Source: an uncultured Erythrobacter sp. (GTDB lineage Bacteria > Pseudomonadota > Alphaproteobacteria > Sphingomonadales > Sphingomonadaceae). From it: 64,000 nt of DNA. The position numbers and the translations under genes were made by a program. Below, piece by piece: positions 26,964 to 38,304 of this stretch (the first letter of the stretch is position 1; the number at the start of each line of letters is the position of its first letter). The stretch is from the NCBI GenBank assembly GCA_947488155.1, contig CANKYK010000001.1:1444439-1508438 (forward strand). Direction: 5' to 3'. The notes beneath the pieces are model-generated. The model searched no databases. It saw only the letters and a list, made by a program, of their open reading frames with translations, and was not told the DNA's origin.

Positions 26964-28909
26964 TGGATTCGCTGTTTCGCGACACTGAGGGGGAGGCCCG
27001 CGACGAAGCGGGGGTAAATGCACCCGTTCAGTCCAGCGAAACAGAAACGGATGAGCGCCAGCCCAGTCTTGCGATCCCGCTGCCCGATGGTGATGAGCGG
27101 TTGATTGCATCGACTGGTGATGGTCCTGACGGCGCACCCAAATATGGCGAGGCGCCTGCTCCATTGGCCGCCGACCGCGCGCTCGCGCTAACCGATGTCA
27201 TTGCCCCGCGGGCCAGCCCGGGCGAGGCTATGCTCCGCTTTGCTTACCGTCTTGGCGTGCCGGGTCATGCTCTGTCGGCTCCGTTTCGTCGCCCGCGCAA
27301 GACGCGCGTTTTGGCAACGGTCGACAGCCCGCTCAAAGGGGACCGGTCTTCTGGTATTGCGCTTAGGGCGGGGCATTTCCTGATCAATGGTGCGAAATTG
27401 CCCATCGCCCGGGTTGAATTTGATTCGTCCAACCGCCTTGGCCCAGTGTTTGATCAGCTGGTTCACGGATTTGGCTGGCTGCGCGATCTCGCGTGCAGCG
27501 CACCGCGCGAAGACTGCGTGCCTGTGGCTGAGCGGATCACACGTGCCTGGCTCAATGCCTGCCCATCGACCGGCAAAGGCCGGGCATGGGATGTGGAGCT
27601 GACCGGGCAAAGACTGCTCGCCTGGCTGGTTCATGCGCCGCTAGTGCTGGCGGGCGGCGATCCAAAGCTCAAGGCGCGGCTGCTCAGCGCGATCGAGGAT
27701 ACTGCGCGCTGGCTTGATCGTAATGTCTCAAACAGCGGGGTCAGCGGCCTGGGTCAGCTTGCGGGCTGGTCCGCGATCACTGCTGCGGGATTGCTGCTGC
27801 CAGAGGGGCGCCCTCGCCGGCTTTATGGCGAGGCTGGCCTGATCCGTGCGCTGGGCGATCTGGTGGCGGAGGATGGCGGCGTGTTGTCGCGCTGTCCCGA
27901 TGCCCAAATGCTCAGCCTCGCGCTGCTGATCGATCTTGATGCTTGCTATGAAGCGGCGAATATTGAGCCTCCGCAAGCCTTTGGCGTGATGCGTGAATTG
28001 CTCGTGCCGCCGCTATTGACCTTACGCCACGGCGATGGAGCTCTGGGCAATTGGCAGGGCAATGGTGCGATCAGCGCGGACCGGGTTTCGGCCTTGATTG
28101 CGGCCAGCGGCATTCGTGCTCGTCCGCTAAAAGATGTCGAACATTGGGGGTATCAGCGGCTGCGCGGCGGCCAAACGGTGGTGCAATTTGACGCAGCCCC
28201 GCCGCCCCGTGCGCGCCATACCCGCTGCGGCTGCGCATCCACATTGGCGTTTGAAATGTCCGACGGGCCTAAGCGTCTGGTCGTCAATTGCGGTGGTTCG
28301 GCGCTGGCTGGCGGCCAAATTCCTGCACGCATTCGCCAGGGCCTGCGCGCAACGGCGGCGCATTCCACTCTGGTGCTAAACGATGCCAATTCCACTGCGG
28401 TCAAACTGCATGGTAAGCTGGGCAAAGGTGCCGAACTGGTAGAGGTTGAGCGGCGGCTGATTGGCGAGGGCAGCTCTGGCAAAGGCAGCCATGCGGCGGT
28501 TTTGATCGAGGCCAGTCACGATGGCTATGCCGCTCGCTTTGGCTTGACTCATCGTCGCACATTGGCGCTGCGCAGCGATGGCACGGAGCTGTCCGGTCAG
28601 GACGTATTGCTGCCCGCTTCGCGCAAGACCAAGCGGGGCAAGATCAGCTTTGCCATCCGTTTCCACCTGGGGCGCGGGGTTGAGGTGCATCTGTCCGATG
28701 ATAAGCGCGGGGCGAGCCTGCTGCTGCCAGATGGCGGCCTGTGGCAATTCCGCATGCGCGGCGATGATGAGACGGCGACTTTGAACTGCGAAGACAGTCT
28801 CTGGGTCGACGGCGCGGGCGCGCCGCATGCGACCGAGCAATTGGTTATCGAAGGTATGACATCGCGCAGTGGAGGAGAATTCTCCTGGCTGCTTAAGAAA
28901 ATGGGGTAA
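26960..28909 (+). CDS. Heparinase II/III family protein
   Basis: Alpha/alpha toroid N-terminal region plus C-terminal RAHGH-like region ([29 protein letters not shown]...[15 protein letters not shown]). 4-bp overlap with rpe. Confidence 0.85.
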
Positions 28910-28928
28910 GGCCCAAGGGCCGACATCT

Positions 28929-30551
28929 ATGGCTGATAAAACGATCAAACGGGCACTGCTTTCGGTGTCCGACAAAAGCGGATTGGCAGAGCTGGGCAAG
29001 GCCTTGGCGGCACGCGGAGTGGAGCTGGTCAGCACTGGCGGCACGGCAAAGGCGCTGCGTGAGGCAGGGCTGGAAGTGCGGGATGTTTCTGGACTCACTG
29101 GCTTTCCAGAGATGATGGATGGCCGGGTGAAGACCCTGCATCCAACGGTGCACGGCGGATTGCTCGCGCTACGCGACAATGACGAACACGTTGCCGCGAT
29201 GAATGAACACAGCATTGGCGCGATCGATCTGGTTGTCGTCAATCTCTACCCGTTTGAGGCAACCGTCGCGAAGGGCGCGGACCGAGCCGAGATAATCGAG
29301 AATATAGACATTGGCGGGCCAAGCATGGTTCGCTCTGCCGCGAAGAACCACGGTTTTGTGACGATCATGACCGATGCCGCTGATTACGCAGAGCTGCTGG
29401 AAGAGCTAGACATCAATGATGGCGCGACGTCAGATGCGTTTCGCATCCGTATGGCGGGCAAGGCCTATGCTCGCACGGCCGCCTATGACGCAGCAATCGC
29501 CAATTGGTTTGCTTTTGGCGACGCCTTTACCAATCCGCTGGGCGCAGAGGCGCTGAAGGCGACGCTCTTTGTCGACACTATGCCGCTGGCGTTCAAACGC
29601 TCCGACACTTTGCGCTATGGCGAGAACCCGCATCAGCAGGCGGCCGTCTATGTTCCTCAATCAGTTGGCGCAGCGGGCGTCCCACAGGCGGAGCAATTGC
29701 AGGGAAAGGCGCTCAGCTACAACAATCTGAATGATGCCGATGCGGCACTGGAATTGGCGGCGGAATTCGCTGGCAGCGACCCTGCGGTCGTGATCGTTAA
29801 ACACGCCAATCCATGCGGTGTTGCCCAAGGTTCCAGCCTGGTCGAGGCATGGGACGCGGCACTCAAATGCGACAGTGTTTCTGCCTTTGGCGGGATTGTG
29901 GCGGTCAATACAGAGCTGGACGGCGCAACTGCAGAGCAGATCGCCAGTATCTTCACTGAAGTCATCATCGCGCCAAGGGTGAGCGCTGAGGCGCGTGAAA
30001 TCTTCGCCAAGAAGAAGAATTTGCGCGTACTCGAATGCGGTACGCTGCCTGATCCGCGCCGCGGCGGCTTTATGATGAAGACCATTGCGGGCGGTATGCT
30101 GCTGCAGATGCGTGACAATGGCGCTGTCCTGCCGGATGATTTGAAGGTGGTCACAAAGCGCGCTCCAACAGAGCAAGAGCTGAAGGATTGCCTGTTCGCC
30201 TGGACAGTTGCTCGGCATGTAAAGTCCAACGCAATTGTCTATGCTAAGGACGGGGCAACCGCTGGTATTGGCGCTGGCCAAATGAACCGGCGCGATTCGG
30301 CCCGGATTGCCGCGATCAAAGCGGCAGAAGCGGCTGAGACCTATGAATGGGATGCGCCGCGCACTCAGGGCAGTGCAGTTGCTTCAGACGCTTTTTTCCC
30401 GTTTGCTGACGGCCTGATCTCAGCCGCCGAAGCGGGGGCGACCGCCGTCATTCAACCGGGCGGATCGATCCGCGATGAGGAAGTGATCGCAGCAGCAGAT
30501 GAGGCAGGCCTGGCGATGGTGTTAACTGGGATGCGGCACTTTAGGCATTAA
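28929..30551 (+). CDS. purH: Bifunctional AICAR transformylase/IMP cyclohydrolase
   Basis: [37 protein letters not shown]...VVNLYPFE...[14 protein letters not shown]...KHANPCGVA. Confidence 0.98.
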   Translation: MADKTIKRALLSVSDKSGLAELGKALAARGVELVSTGGTAKALREAGLEVRDVSGLTGFPEMMDGRVKTLHPTVHGGLLALRDNDEHVAAMNEHSIGAIDLVVVNLYPFEATVAKGADRAEIIENIDIGGPSMVRSAAKNHGFVTIMTDAADYAELLEELDINDGATSDAFRIRMAGKAYARTAAYDAAIANWFAFGDAFTNPLGAEALKATLFVDTMPLAFKRSDTLRYGENPHQQAAVYVPQSVGAAGVPQAEQLQGKALSYNNLNDADAALELAAEFAGSDPAVVIVKHANPCGVAQGSSLVEAWDAALKCDSVSAFGGIVAVNTELDGATAEQIASIFTEVIIAPRVSAEAREIFAKKKNLRVLECGTLPDPRRGGFMMKTIAGGMLLQMRDNGAVLPDDLKVVTKRAPTEQELKDCLFAWTVARHVKSNAIVYAKDGATAGIGAGQMNRRDSARIAAIKAAEAAETYEWDAPRTQGSAVASDAFFPFADGLISAAEAGATAVIQPGGSIRDEEVIAAADEAGLAMVLTGMRHFRH

Positions 30552-30637
30552 TTTTGCGTGGGCGCATCCGCGCCCTCGTCCTCGGCAATATTCCTCCGCT
30601 TTGCTACGGATCGCCTGCGGGCGCCCGGTCGGACTTG

Positions 30638-30864
30638 CGGTCGGCTAGTCGCCGACCGAGTTTCGCGACCAAAGCAGTAGAATTGGACTGAATCGACGCC
30701 GTAAGCGTCGCAAGGGCGACTGCCCGCCCGGAGCGCTTTGCGCGGAGGATAGCCAAGTGAGCGGATGCGAACGCCGGCGCTTGAGGCGAAACAAAAATTC
30801 CGAGGATATCGCAGCACGGAGGTGCTGCGGAAACCAAAAGAAGCAACTTTTGCGCGTTCACGCG
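30638..30864. repeat. Cluster of short perfect inverted repeats (hairpin array)
   Basis: CGGTCGGC-tagtc-GCCGACCG (30638-30658), CGACGC-cgtaa-GCGTCG (30694-30710), GGGC-gact-GCCC (30714-30725), GCGC-ttt-GCGC (30733-30743), CGCAGCAC-ggag-GTGCTGCG (30810-30829), CAAAAG-aagcaa-CTTTTG (30835-30852), CGCG-ttca-CGCG (30853-30864). Confidence 0.75.
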
Positions 30865-30977
30865 TAACTTTTGCGAGTGATTTAGCGAAACACAGTCTGA
30901 AGCCATCGTTCACGAGTTGGAAAGCGCTGGGTGCTAAAGCCCTCCGCTGACAACAACCAAACCGCAAGAGACGCCCC

Positions 30978-31163
30978 ATGGGACTGTTCAAATCTGACCT
31001 TTATCGCAGCTTCGCCGTCGGCTTTGCCGTTGGCGCTGTTCTGGTGGGTTTGAGCGCAACCGATGGGTTGAGCGGCGAATTCGCTAGCCCGGCTCAGGCG
31101 GCGGAAATGCAGGAATTTGATCCGGTTCCAGCTTCAAGCGAGTTTATCATCGCGGCTGAGTAA
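30978..31163 (+). CDS. Small membrane-anchored hypothetical protein
   Basis: MGLFKSDLYRSFAVGFAVGAVLVGLSATDG...: 61 aa, single hydrophobic segment, plausible RBS (AAGAGACGCCCC) upstream. Confidence 0.5.
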   Translation: MGLFKSDLYRSFAVGFAVGAVLVGLSATDGLSGEFASPAQAAEMQEFDPVPASSEFIIAAE

Positions 31164-31233
31164 GTCCGTGACGACTTAGATCTGTTCCCCATACATCTGG
31201 CGTAATCTGCCAAGCATGGCTATATCCTGAGCC

Positions 31234-31704
31234 ATGGCAACAGCGCACGATCACCATTCACACGAAGAGCATTCTGGCGAGAACCTGATTGAGGCCGCCC
31301 GAACCGCATTAATCGCGGCGGGCGAGCAATGGACCGGCATGCGCGAGGCGGTGTTTACCGAGCTCGCCAAGCATGAACGGCCTGCCTCCGCTTACGATAT
31401 AGCCGACAACCTTTCTGCATCACGCGGAAAGCGCGTCGCGCCCAACAGCGTCTATCGTATCCTTGATCTGTTCGTGAGTAACAATCTCGCGCTAAGGGTA
31501 GAAAGCGCAAATGCCTATCTCGCGAACACGCATCCTGGCTGTGCCCATGATTGCATCTTCCTCGTCTGCGACGAATGCGGCGATACCGCGCATATTGACG
31601 ATGATGAAGTCAGCCGCACAGTGCGCAGCCTTGCCAGCGCGCGGGATTTTCAAACGCGCCGCCCGGTGTTGGAGATTCGCGGTCTGTGCCGCGCATGCAC
31701 CTAA
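31234..31704 (+). CDS. Fur-family transcriptional regulator (Zur-like)
   Basis: HERPASAYDIADNLSASRGKRVAPNSVYRILDLFVSNNLALRVES...CIFLVCDECGDTAHIDDD...GLCRAC. Confidence 0.9.
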   Translation: MATAHDHHSHEEHSGENLIEAARTALIAAGEQWTGMREAVFTELAKHERPASAYDIADNLSASRGKRVAPNSVYRILDLFVSNNLALRVESANAYLANTHPGCAHDCIFLVCDECGDTAHIDDDEVSRTVRSLASARDFQTRRPVLEIRGLCRACT

Positions 31705-31819
31705 ACGACAGGTGGGCGACACAGCGTTGCATTTGCCGCATGCGATGACGATAAACCGTGCCTCACTAGCGACAAAGCGTTCATCGACAGTTTTGTTTTG
31801 AAGGTGTAAGGCTCTTCAA

Positions 31820-33754
31820 ATGACATCCAAGCCTGACACTCCGCTGCTCGATACCGTCGATAATCCTGCGCAACTTCGGGAGCTTAAGGCCGAGCAACTC
31901 CGCCAACTTTCCGATGAATTGCGCGAAGAGATGATTGATGCGGTCAGCGTCTCTGGCGGGCATCTCGGCTCTGGTCTTGGCGTGGTCGAACTGACCGTGG
32001 CGATCCACTATGTGTTCAACACACCCGACGACAAGCTGGTGTGGGACGTGGGCCACCAATGCTACCCGCACAAAATCCTGACCGAGCGTCGTGACCGCAT
32101 TCGCACCTTGCGTAGCGGCGGCGGCCTGTCTGGTTTCACGAAGCGGACGGAAAGCGAATATGATCCGTTTGGCGCCGCGCACAGTTCCACCTCGATCTCG
32201 GCTGCGCTTGGCTTTGCGGTGGCGAACAAGTTGAAGGGGGAGCCAGGGCGCGGGATCGCAGTGATCGGCGATGGCGCGATGAGCGCCGGCATGGCCTATG
32301 AGGCGATGAACAATGCGGCTCAGGCCGGCAACCGTTTGGTCGTGATCCTGAATGACAATGACATGTCGATTGCGCCGCCGGTTGGCGGGCTGTCGGCCTA
32401 TCTTGCGCGGATGGTCTCCTCCAGTGAGTATCTCGGCCTGCGCAGTCTTGCGAGCCGGGCGGTCAAGAAAATGAGCCGCCGGATGCATGAAGCGATCGGC
32501 AAGGCAGAGGAATACACGCGCGGCATGGTGACCGGCGGCACTTTGTTTGAAGAGCTAGGCTTTTATTATGTCGGCCCGATCGATGGCCACAATCTCGATC
32601 ATCTGATCCCAGTGCTGGAAAATGTGCGCGACACATCCGAAGGTCCAGTTTTGATCCATGTCGTTACCACCAAGGGTAAGGGGTACAAATTTGCTGAGGA
32701 AAGCGCCGACAAATATCACGGCGTACCGAAGTTTGACGTGGTCACGGGTGAGAAGAAAAAGGGCGCGGCTGGCCCGCCCGCGTACCAAAACGTGTTTGGG
32801 GACACTCTGGCGAAGCTGGCCGAGACGGATGATCGGATCTGTGCGATTACCGCTGCCATGCCATCCGGTACTGGGGTGGACCGTTTTGCGACCGCACATC
32901 CGGAGCGCAGCTTTGACGTCGGCATTGCTGAACAGCACGGCGTCACCTTTGCCGCTGGGCTGGCGGCGCAGGGCATGCGGCCCTTCGCAGCGATTTACTC
33001 AACCTTCCTTCAGCGCGCCTATGACCAGGTGGTGCATGATGTCGCGATCCAAAACCTGCCAGTGCGCTTTGCGATTGACCGCGCAGGCCTAGTCGGAGCC
33101 GATGGCGCGACCCATGCGGGCAGTTTCGACATCACCTATCTCGCCACTCTGCCGAATATGGTGGTGATGGCGGCGGCTGACGAAGCAGAGCTGGCGCATA
33201 TGACCTACACTGCGGCGGAATATGACGAGGGGCCAATCGCTTTCCGCTATCCGCGCGGTAGTGGCGTCGGCGTACCGATGCCAGAGACGCTGCAGAAGCT
33301 GGAAATCGGCAAAGGCCGGATCGTGCGTGAGGGCAGCAAGGTTGCAATCCTCTCGCTCGGCGCACGCTTGGAAGAGGCCAAGAAGGCCGCCGATCAGCTA
33401 GAGGCGAAGGGCCTGTCGACGACCATCGCCGACATGCGCTTTGCCAAGCCGCTGGATGAGGATTTGATCGCCAGACTGATGCGCACGCATGAGGTTGTGG
33501 TGACGGTCGAAGAGGGCGCGATTGGCGGGCTGGGCGCACATGTGCTGACCTATGCCAGCGATGAAGGCCTAACCGATGGCGATAGCGGCACCGCTTTGAA
33601 GGTCCGTACTTTGCGCTTGCCCGATATTTTTATTGATCAGGATTCGCCAGATAAGCAATATGACGAAGCTGGCCTCAACGCGCCGCAAATGGTCGATTGC
33701 GTGCTGAAAGCGCTGAAGCACAATTCAGCAGCGGTGGAAGGTGCGCGGGCTTAG
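31820..33754 (+). CDS. dxs: 1-deoxy-D-xylulose-5-phosphate synthase
   Basis: [43 protein letters not shown]...[16 protein letters not shown]...[19 protein letters not shown]. Confidence 0.98.
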   Translation: MTSKPDTPLLDTVDNPAQLRELKAEQLRQLSDELREEMIDAVSVSGGHLGSGLGVVELTVAIHYVFNTPDDKLVWDVGHQCYPHKILTERRDRIRTLRSGGGLSGFTKRTESEYDPFGAAHSSTSISAALGFAVANKLKGEPGRGIAVIGDGAMSAGMAYEAMNNAAQAGNRLVVILNDNDMSIAPPVGGLSAYLARMVSSSEYLGLRSLASRAVKKMSRRMHEAIGKAEEYTRGMVTGGTLFEELGFYYVGPIDGHNLDHLIPVLENVRDTSEGPVLIHVVTTKGKGYKFAEESADKYHGVPKFDVVTGEKKKGAAGPPAYQNVFGDTLAKLAETDDRICAITAAMPSGTGVDRFATAHPERSFDVGIAEQHGVTFAAGLAAQGMRPFAAIYSTFLQRAYDQVVHDVAIQNLPVRFAIDRAGLVGADGATHAGSFDITYLATLPNMVVMAAADEAELAHMTYTAAEYDEGPIAFRYPRGSGVGVPMPETLQKLEIGKGRIVREGSKVAILSLGARLEEAKKAADQLEAKGLSTTIADMRFAKPLDEDLIARLMRTHEVVVTVEEGAIGGLGAHVLTYASDEGLTDGDSGTALKVRTLRLPDIFIDQDSPDKQYDEAGLNAPQMVDCVLKALKHNSAAVEGARA

Positions 33755-33839
33755 AATTGGTTGGGTAGCGCTGGCGGCCGACCGTCCAATTGCAGAGTAG
33801 CATAGCCGCTTTAGAAGCTCTTGAGCTCGGTCGCTGTGT

Positions 33840-34484
33840 TTAGACACGCTCAAGCGGCAAGAAAGGCGGGTTTGGCAACTCGACTTCAATGTTGTTCCCG
33901 GGACGGACCGTTCCGCCTTGCAGCACAATGGCCATAATTCCAGACTTGCGTATCAACTCACCGTTTGCTCCTTTATCGAGCACGGCTGCGAGAAGACCTT
34001 TCTGAAATCTGTCAATTTGAGCGCAGGGGTTGCGCAGCCCAGTCACTTCCAATTGAGCCTCTTTCCCGATCTTCAGGATAGTGCCGCGCGGCAGCCCGAG
34101 CAGGTCAATTCCTCTAGTGGTAATGTTCTCACCCAAGTCGGCTGGCATAATTGTGAATCCCTTTTCGGCAACTTCATCGAAAAGCTCTGAGTGGATCAAA
34201 TGCACTTGGCGGAGATTTGCTTGAGTTGGATCAACTTTGACTCGCGATCGGTGCTTCACCGTCTTCCCGTTATGCGCGTCATCTTCAACGCCCAGGCCAG
34301 CAATGATCGCGATTTCCGGCACAATTTGCTTGGAAAAATTGTGGCCTGCATCTTTGGCAACTGCGACTACTTTCCCGAGCACTTCTTTGGACCTCGCAAC
34401 TTCTTGGCATCTAGCTTTACCTAACCGCAGCAGGAAAGGCGATGGGCTGCCAACTCTGCCGGGGTGACGAAGCGGATAAGACAT
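33840..34484 (-). CDS. MOSC domain-containing protein
   Basis: GLGVEDDAHNGKTVKHRSRVK...LRQVHLIHSELFDEV...PADLGENITTRGIDLLGLPRGTILKIG...LEVTGLRNPCAQID. Start codon uncertain. Confidence 0.85.
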   Translation of the reverse strand: MSYPLRHPGRVGSPSPFLLRLGKARCQEVARSKEVLGKVVAVAKDAGHNFSKQIVPEIAIIAGLGVEDDAHNGKTVKHRSRVKVDPTQANLRQVHLIHSELFDEVAEKGFTIMPADLGENITTRGIDLLGLPRGTILKIGKEAQLEVTGLRNPCAQIDRFQKGLLAAVLDKGANGELIRKSGIMAIVLQGGTVRPGNNIEVELPNPPFLPLERV

Positions 34485-34498
34485 GGCAGAGACGCCAA

Positions 34499-35296
34499 AT
34501 GACCCTCCTCAAAATAACCCGTGACGGTCCCGTCACCACACTGACCATCGACCGCGCGGACACCATGAATCCGCTGGGTGCGCCCGGCGACGGCGATGAA
34601 TTTCGCGCCGCCTGCGATGCGATCAACCGCGATATGGACGTGCGCTGCGTCATATTGACCGGGGCTGGCCGTGCCTTTTCGGCGGGTGGCGATGTTAAAG
34701 CGATGCAGAGCAAGACCGGCACGTTTGGCGGGTCGGCGCCCTCTATATCGGACGGTTACCGCGATAACATCCACCTCATGCTGCGGGCACTTTATGGCTT
34801 GCGCGTGCCCGTAATCGCGGCGGTCAATGGCCCGGCAATCGGGCTTGGCTGTGATGTCGCCTGCCTTGCCGATATCCGCATCGCCTCCGACAAAGCGAAA
34901 TTCGGTGTCACCTTCCTAAAGCTTGGCATTATTCCCGGCGATGGCGGCACGTGGATCCTGCCGCGCGTCATCGGGCAAAGCCGTGCGTCCGAGCTGTTTT
35001 ACACCGGCGACGTGATCGGCGCAGCTAAGGCAGAAGAATGGGGTCTGGTCAGCCACATGGTCGAACACGACATTTTGATGGAGGAGGCCCGCGCCTTGGC
35101 GACCAAAGTCGCGGCCATGCCGCCGCATGCCCTACGCCATGCCAAGATGCTGCTGCGCCAGGGTCAACAAGTCAGCTATGACAGTGCTCTCGAAATGGCG
35201 GCCAACACCCAAGCGCTGATGCACACGACCGACGATCATGCCGAAGGTGTCGCGGCCTTGATTGAGAAGCGCGTGCCTGAGTTCAAAGGCGAATAG
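34499..35296 (+). CDS. Enoyl-CoA hydratase/isomerase family protein
   Basis: VTTLTIDRADTMNPL...CVILTGAGRAFSAGGDVKAM...VPVIAAVNGPAIGLGCDVACLADIRIAS. Confidence 0.93.
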   Translation: MTLLKITRDGPVTTLTIDRADTMNPLGAPGDGDEFRAACDAINRDMDVRCVILTGAGRAFSAGGDVKAMQSKTGTFGGSAPSISDGYRDNIHLMLRALYGLRVPVIAAVNGPAIGLGCDVACLADIRIASDKAKFGVTFLKLGIIPGDGGTWILPRVIGQSRASELFYTGDVIGAAKAEEWGLVSHMVEHDILMEEARALATKVAAMPPHALRHAKMLLRQGQQVSYDSALEMAANTQALMHTTDDHAEGVAALIEKRVPEFKGE

Positions 35297-35302
35297 TTCA
35301 GC

Positions 35303-36133
35303 ATGACTGCTATCCTGATCCGCTTGCTTGTGGTGGGCGCGGCGCTGTATCTGGCGTTGATTATTCTGCTTTGGACGATGCAAGCGAAGATGATCTATCC
35401 TGCCCCGCAGGAGGCCGCACCGCTGATCCCCGGTTATGAAGAGGTCTCGCTGACAACCGAGGATGGTTTGGCATTGCGAGCGTTTTATCGTGTGGCGAGC
35501 GACGGCTTACCAACGCTGGTGTACTTCCACGGTAATGGCGGATCACTGACCGGGGCGGGCGTGGCCAATGTTGCGCTGGCAGAACGCGGATTTGGTGTGC
35601 TAATGGTCGAGTACCGCGGCTATGGCGGCAATCCGGGTGAACCATCCGAGGAAGGTCTCTATAAAGATGGCGATGCAGCCATTGCTTGGTTGAGCGCGCT
35701 CGGCATACCGGCTGCGCAAACCGTGATTGTTGGCAATTCCATTGGCGGCGGGGTGGCGACGGAAATGGCTCGGCGCCATGATCCAGCGGCGCTGATTCTG
35801 GTGTCGCCGTTCACGTCTCTGCCAGAGGCAGCGGCGGCCAATCTTTGGTGGCTCCCGGCAAAGCCACTGGTCCGTGATCAATACCGCAATCTGGATAAGA
35901 TTACGCAGCTCAGTATCCCGGTGCTGGTGCAGCACGGAACAAGAGATGGCCTAATCCCGCAAAGACAGGGCCGCGCTCTGGCTGAAGCGGCGTCCAATGC
36001 TCAGTTTCAATCCTTCGATGGGCTGGGTCACGAGCTGTCGTTTGTGCGTAGCTCTGGCGAGGCGCGGGCCGATTGGATTTTCGCTCTGGAACTGACGGCT
36101 GCAAACGATGTGGCGGAGCGAGTGTTGCCCTAA
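35303..36133 (+). CDS. Alpha/beta hydrolase
   Basis: LVYFHGNGGSLTGAG...MVEYRGYGGNPGEPSEEGLYKDG...VIVGNSIGGGVATEMA. Confidence 0.92.
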   Translation: MTAILIRLLVVGAALYLALIILLWTMQAKMIYPAPQEAAPLIPGYEEVSLTTEDGLALRAFYRVASDGLPTLVYFHGNGGSLTGAGVANVALAERGFGVLMVEYRGYGGNPGEPSEEGLYKDGDAAIAWLSALGIPAAQTVIVGNSIGGGVATEMARRHDPAALILVSPFTSLPEAAAANLWWLPAKPLVRDQYRNLDKITQLSIPVLVQHGTRDGLIPQRQGRALAEAASNAQFQSFDGLGHELSFVRSSGEARADWIFALELTAANDVAERVLP

Positions 36134-36804
36134 AACCAACGCCAGATGCCTGCGGAAATTCCACCGAGCGGCGTGTGCAGCCAGCTCAGGAACACGAACA
36201 GGATCAGCCCGGCGGTCCATGGCAAAGCGCCAGCACCGAGCAGCTTGCCCCAACGCGGCCAATAGCTTGTCTTGCTTTCCCATTCGACCCAGGCATCGCC
36301 CATTAGGACTTGCTTCTTGCGATCCTGCATTTTCGCGCCCACGAGCGCCAGAAACCCCATCGACAGCGCAACGATTATGGTGCGCCAGGACCACAGAATG
36401 ATGATGTGCGATGCCGCCCACAGAGCAAAGCTCCACATCATCGGGTGGCGGGTGACGGCGAAAACACCCTTGGGCTCGGCACGGGCCTGCTCCTCCGCCA
36501 TGGGAGTGGGCAAGGCCGGATTGCCGATGTAGGACCCGGCGAACAAGACCAGCGCTGGCAAGATCAGCAAAGTCGCGATGATCCATCCGATCTCACCTGA
36601 TCCGGGCAAGTCGCCGCCCGGCGCCTCCACAAAGGCGAAATAGACCCAAGCGAACGCCGCCGCGCTAATCAGCGAGTAGAGGATCTGGAAACCGATTTTG
36701 CCTGTTATGCGGACGAGGCCCGCGCGCAGCGGGTGCGACATGGCAAAATGCGTGCCGACAAAGGCGGCGTTGGCGACGGCGAGTTCAACCAAAGCGCTAT
36801 TCAT
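36130..36804 (-). CDS. NnrU family membrane protein
   Basis: FVGTHFAMSHPLRAGLVRITGKIGFQILYSLISAAAF...GVFAVTRHPMMWSFALWAASHI. Confidence 0.88.
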   Translation of the reverse strand: MNSALVELAVANAAFVGTHFAMSHPLRAGLVRITGKIGFQILYSLISAAAFAWVYFAFVEAPGGDLPGSGEIGWIIATLLILPALVLFAGSYIGNPALPTPMAEEQARAEPKGVFAVTRHPMMWSFALWAASHIIILWSWRTIIVALSMGFLALVGAKMQDRKKQVLMGDAWVEWESKTSYWPRWGKLLGAGALPWTAGLILFVFLSWLHTPLGGISAGIWRWF

Positions 36805-36865
36805 GAAGGACAGTCTAACATTGAAGAGGCTCGTGCGGCAAATCGCCTCAGCTATGCGGCGAGTG

Positions 36866-37318
36866 TCACGGCACTTTTTGCGAGGGTATGCCAGTTGGAA
36901 TGATGGTCGCCTGCGCTGTGGCCACGTGCTGGGCCTCATCTCCGCCTTCGCTCCAAACGTCGGCTCGGACAACGACTTGGCGTTTGCCCGGTTTGATCAC
37001 TATACCTTTCGCGCGCAGCTTTGTGCCCTTGGCTGGGCGCAGGAAATTGATCGTATAACTTCCGGTGACAACGTCGCCCACGACAGAAGCGCCGGCCCAG
37101 GCGCAGGCATTGTCGGCCATCAAACCGACGATTGCCCCATGCGCAAAGCCGTGATGCTGCTGCATTTCAGGCCGCAGTTCTAGGGTTAGCTCGCTTTCGC
37201 CCTGCCACACTTTGATCGGCTCCACGTCCAGCCAGTTGCTGAAGCCTGATTTCTTGACCGCGACCGCTTTCATATAAGCGATGGCGGCTTCAGGGCTGTC
37301 AAATCGGCTCCGGCTCAT
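36866..37318 (-). CDS. PaaI family thioesterase (hotdog fold)
   Basis: LELRPEMQQHHGFAHGAIVGLMADNACAWAGASVVGDVVTGSYTINFLRPAKGTKLRAKG. Confidence 0.85.
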   Translation of the reverse strand: MSRSRFDSPEAAIAYMKAVAVKKSGFSNWLDVEPIKVWQGESELTLELRPEMQQHHGFAHGAIVGLMADNACAWAGASVVGDVVTGSYTINFLRPAKGTKLRAKGIVIKPGKRQVVVRADVWSEGGDEAQHVATAQATIIPTGIPSQKVP

Positions 37319-37337
37319 AAGGTTTCTCCACATAAAG

Positions 37338-37396
37338 TCTGTAAAACAGATGTTATGTGCCACTTGCTATGATTTCACGCAAGTCTGATATACAGA
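37338..37396. promoter_or_regulatory. Two similar palindromes TCTG-N5-CAGA, candidate HxlR operators
   Basis: TCTGTAAAACAGA (37338-37350) and TCTGATATACAGA (37384-37396), centres 46 bp apart in the divergent thioesterase/HxlR intergenic region. Confidence 0.45.
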
Positions 37397-37430
37397 CACA
37401 TTACTGACACTGGCTTTCAGGAATGCCTGT

Positions 37431-37784
37431 ATGAAGACGTATCGTGCCTCCCGCGCCCCATGCCCAATTGGCCGTGCAGCGCGGCTGCTGGGAGACCGTT
37501 GGATCTTGCTGATCTTGCGAGAGGCGTTCTTGGGCGCTGAGCGATTTGAAGAATTCATTGCTCGGCTCGACGTCAACCGGGCTGCGCTCACATCGCGCCT
37601 TGCGATCCTGCAAGAAGCGGGGCTGATCACGCGCGAACCCACGACAGGAAAGCGCGCACGCTATCTACTTACCGAAAGCGCTTGCGCCTTGGTCCCGCTC
37701 TATGCCGAGATGGCCAAATGGGGTGCAGAGCACCTGTTCGATGATGGCGAAGCGCCGGGGCAATGGTCCGCCGCGCCGGCCTGA
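37431..37784 (+). CDS. HxlR family transcriptional regulator
   Basis: CPIGRAARLLGDRWILLILREAFLGAERFEEFIARLDVNRAALTSRLAILQEAGLITR. Confidence 0.92.
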   Translation: MKTYRASRAPCPIGRAARLLGDRWILLILREAFLGAERFEEFIARLDVNRAALTSRLAILQEAGLITREPTTGKRARYLLTESACALVPLYAEMAKWGAEHLFDDGEAPGQWSAAPA

Positions 37785-37803
37785 CTTACCTGCGCAGCCG
37801 CTC

Positions 37804-38304
37804 CTATTCAGCGATCCCGATCAGCTCTACTTTGAAGATCAGCGTTGCATTGCCCGGAATAGACCTGCTGCCTTGTGCTCCATAGGCAAGATCTGCCGGA
37901 ACAGCGATCTCAATGGTCTCACCCACTGCCATTTGCGGGATGGTAAGCTGCCACGCCGGGATCAGCCGCGCCAGTGGGAAAGTGGCTGGCTGTCCGCGCC
38001 GATAGGAGCTGTCAAATACAGTCCCATCGATCAGCGCGCCTTCGTAATGAACTGTGACAGTGTCCGAGACGCTGGGGCGGTTTTCGCCGCCATTGTACTC
38101 CAGCCAGCGCCAACGAATGCCACCATCGATATAGCGCCAACCATCGGCGGGTTTCAGGCCCAGCAGATAGGTTTGCTGAGCGGTGTGCCATGACAGGCTC
38201 TGCGCATTGTCAGCGGTGCTTTCCGGCGCTTCGCCTTGCGCGAAGACGGGCGTGGTAGCGAGGAGTGAGGCGCAAAAAACGGCGCTAGCGAGAACCCGGC
38301 TCAC
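37804..38304 (-). CDS. FKBP-type peptidyl-prolyl cis-trans isomerase
   Basis: Signal peptide. VTVHYEGALIDGTVFDSSYRRGQPATFPLARLIPAWQLTIPQMAVGETIEIAVPADLAYGAQG. Confidence 0.93.
   Translation of the reverse strand: MSRVLASAVFCASLLATTPVFAQGEAPESTADNAQSLSWHTAQQTYLLGLKPADGWRYIDGGIRWRWLEYNGGENRPSVSDTVTVHYEGALIDGTVFDSSYRRGQPATFPLARLIPAWQLTIPQMAVGETIEIAVPADLAYGAQGSRSIPGNATLIFKVELIGIAE

Noticed and set aside
30548-30991. Overlapping ORFs on both strands downstream of purH (30548-30991, 30604-30906, 30765-30950)
   Set aside because: They translate the hairpin cluster; basic, low-information sequences without domains, more likely non-coding element than protein.
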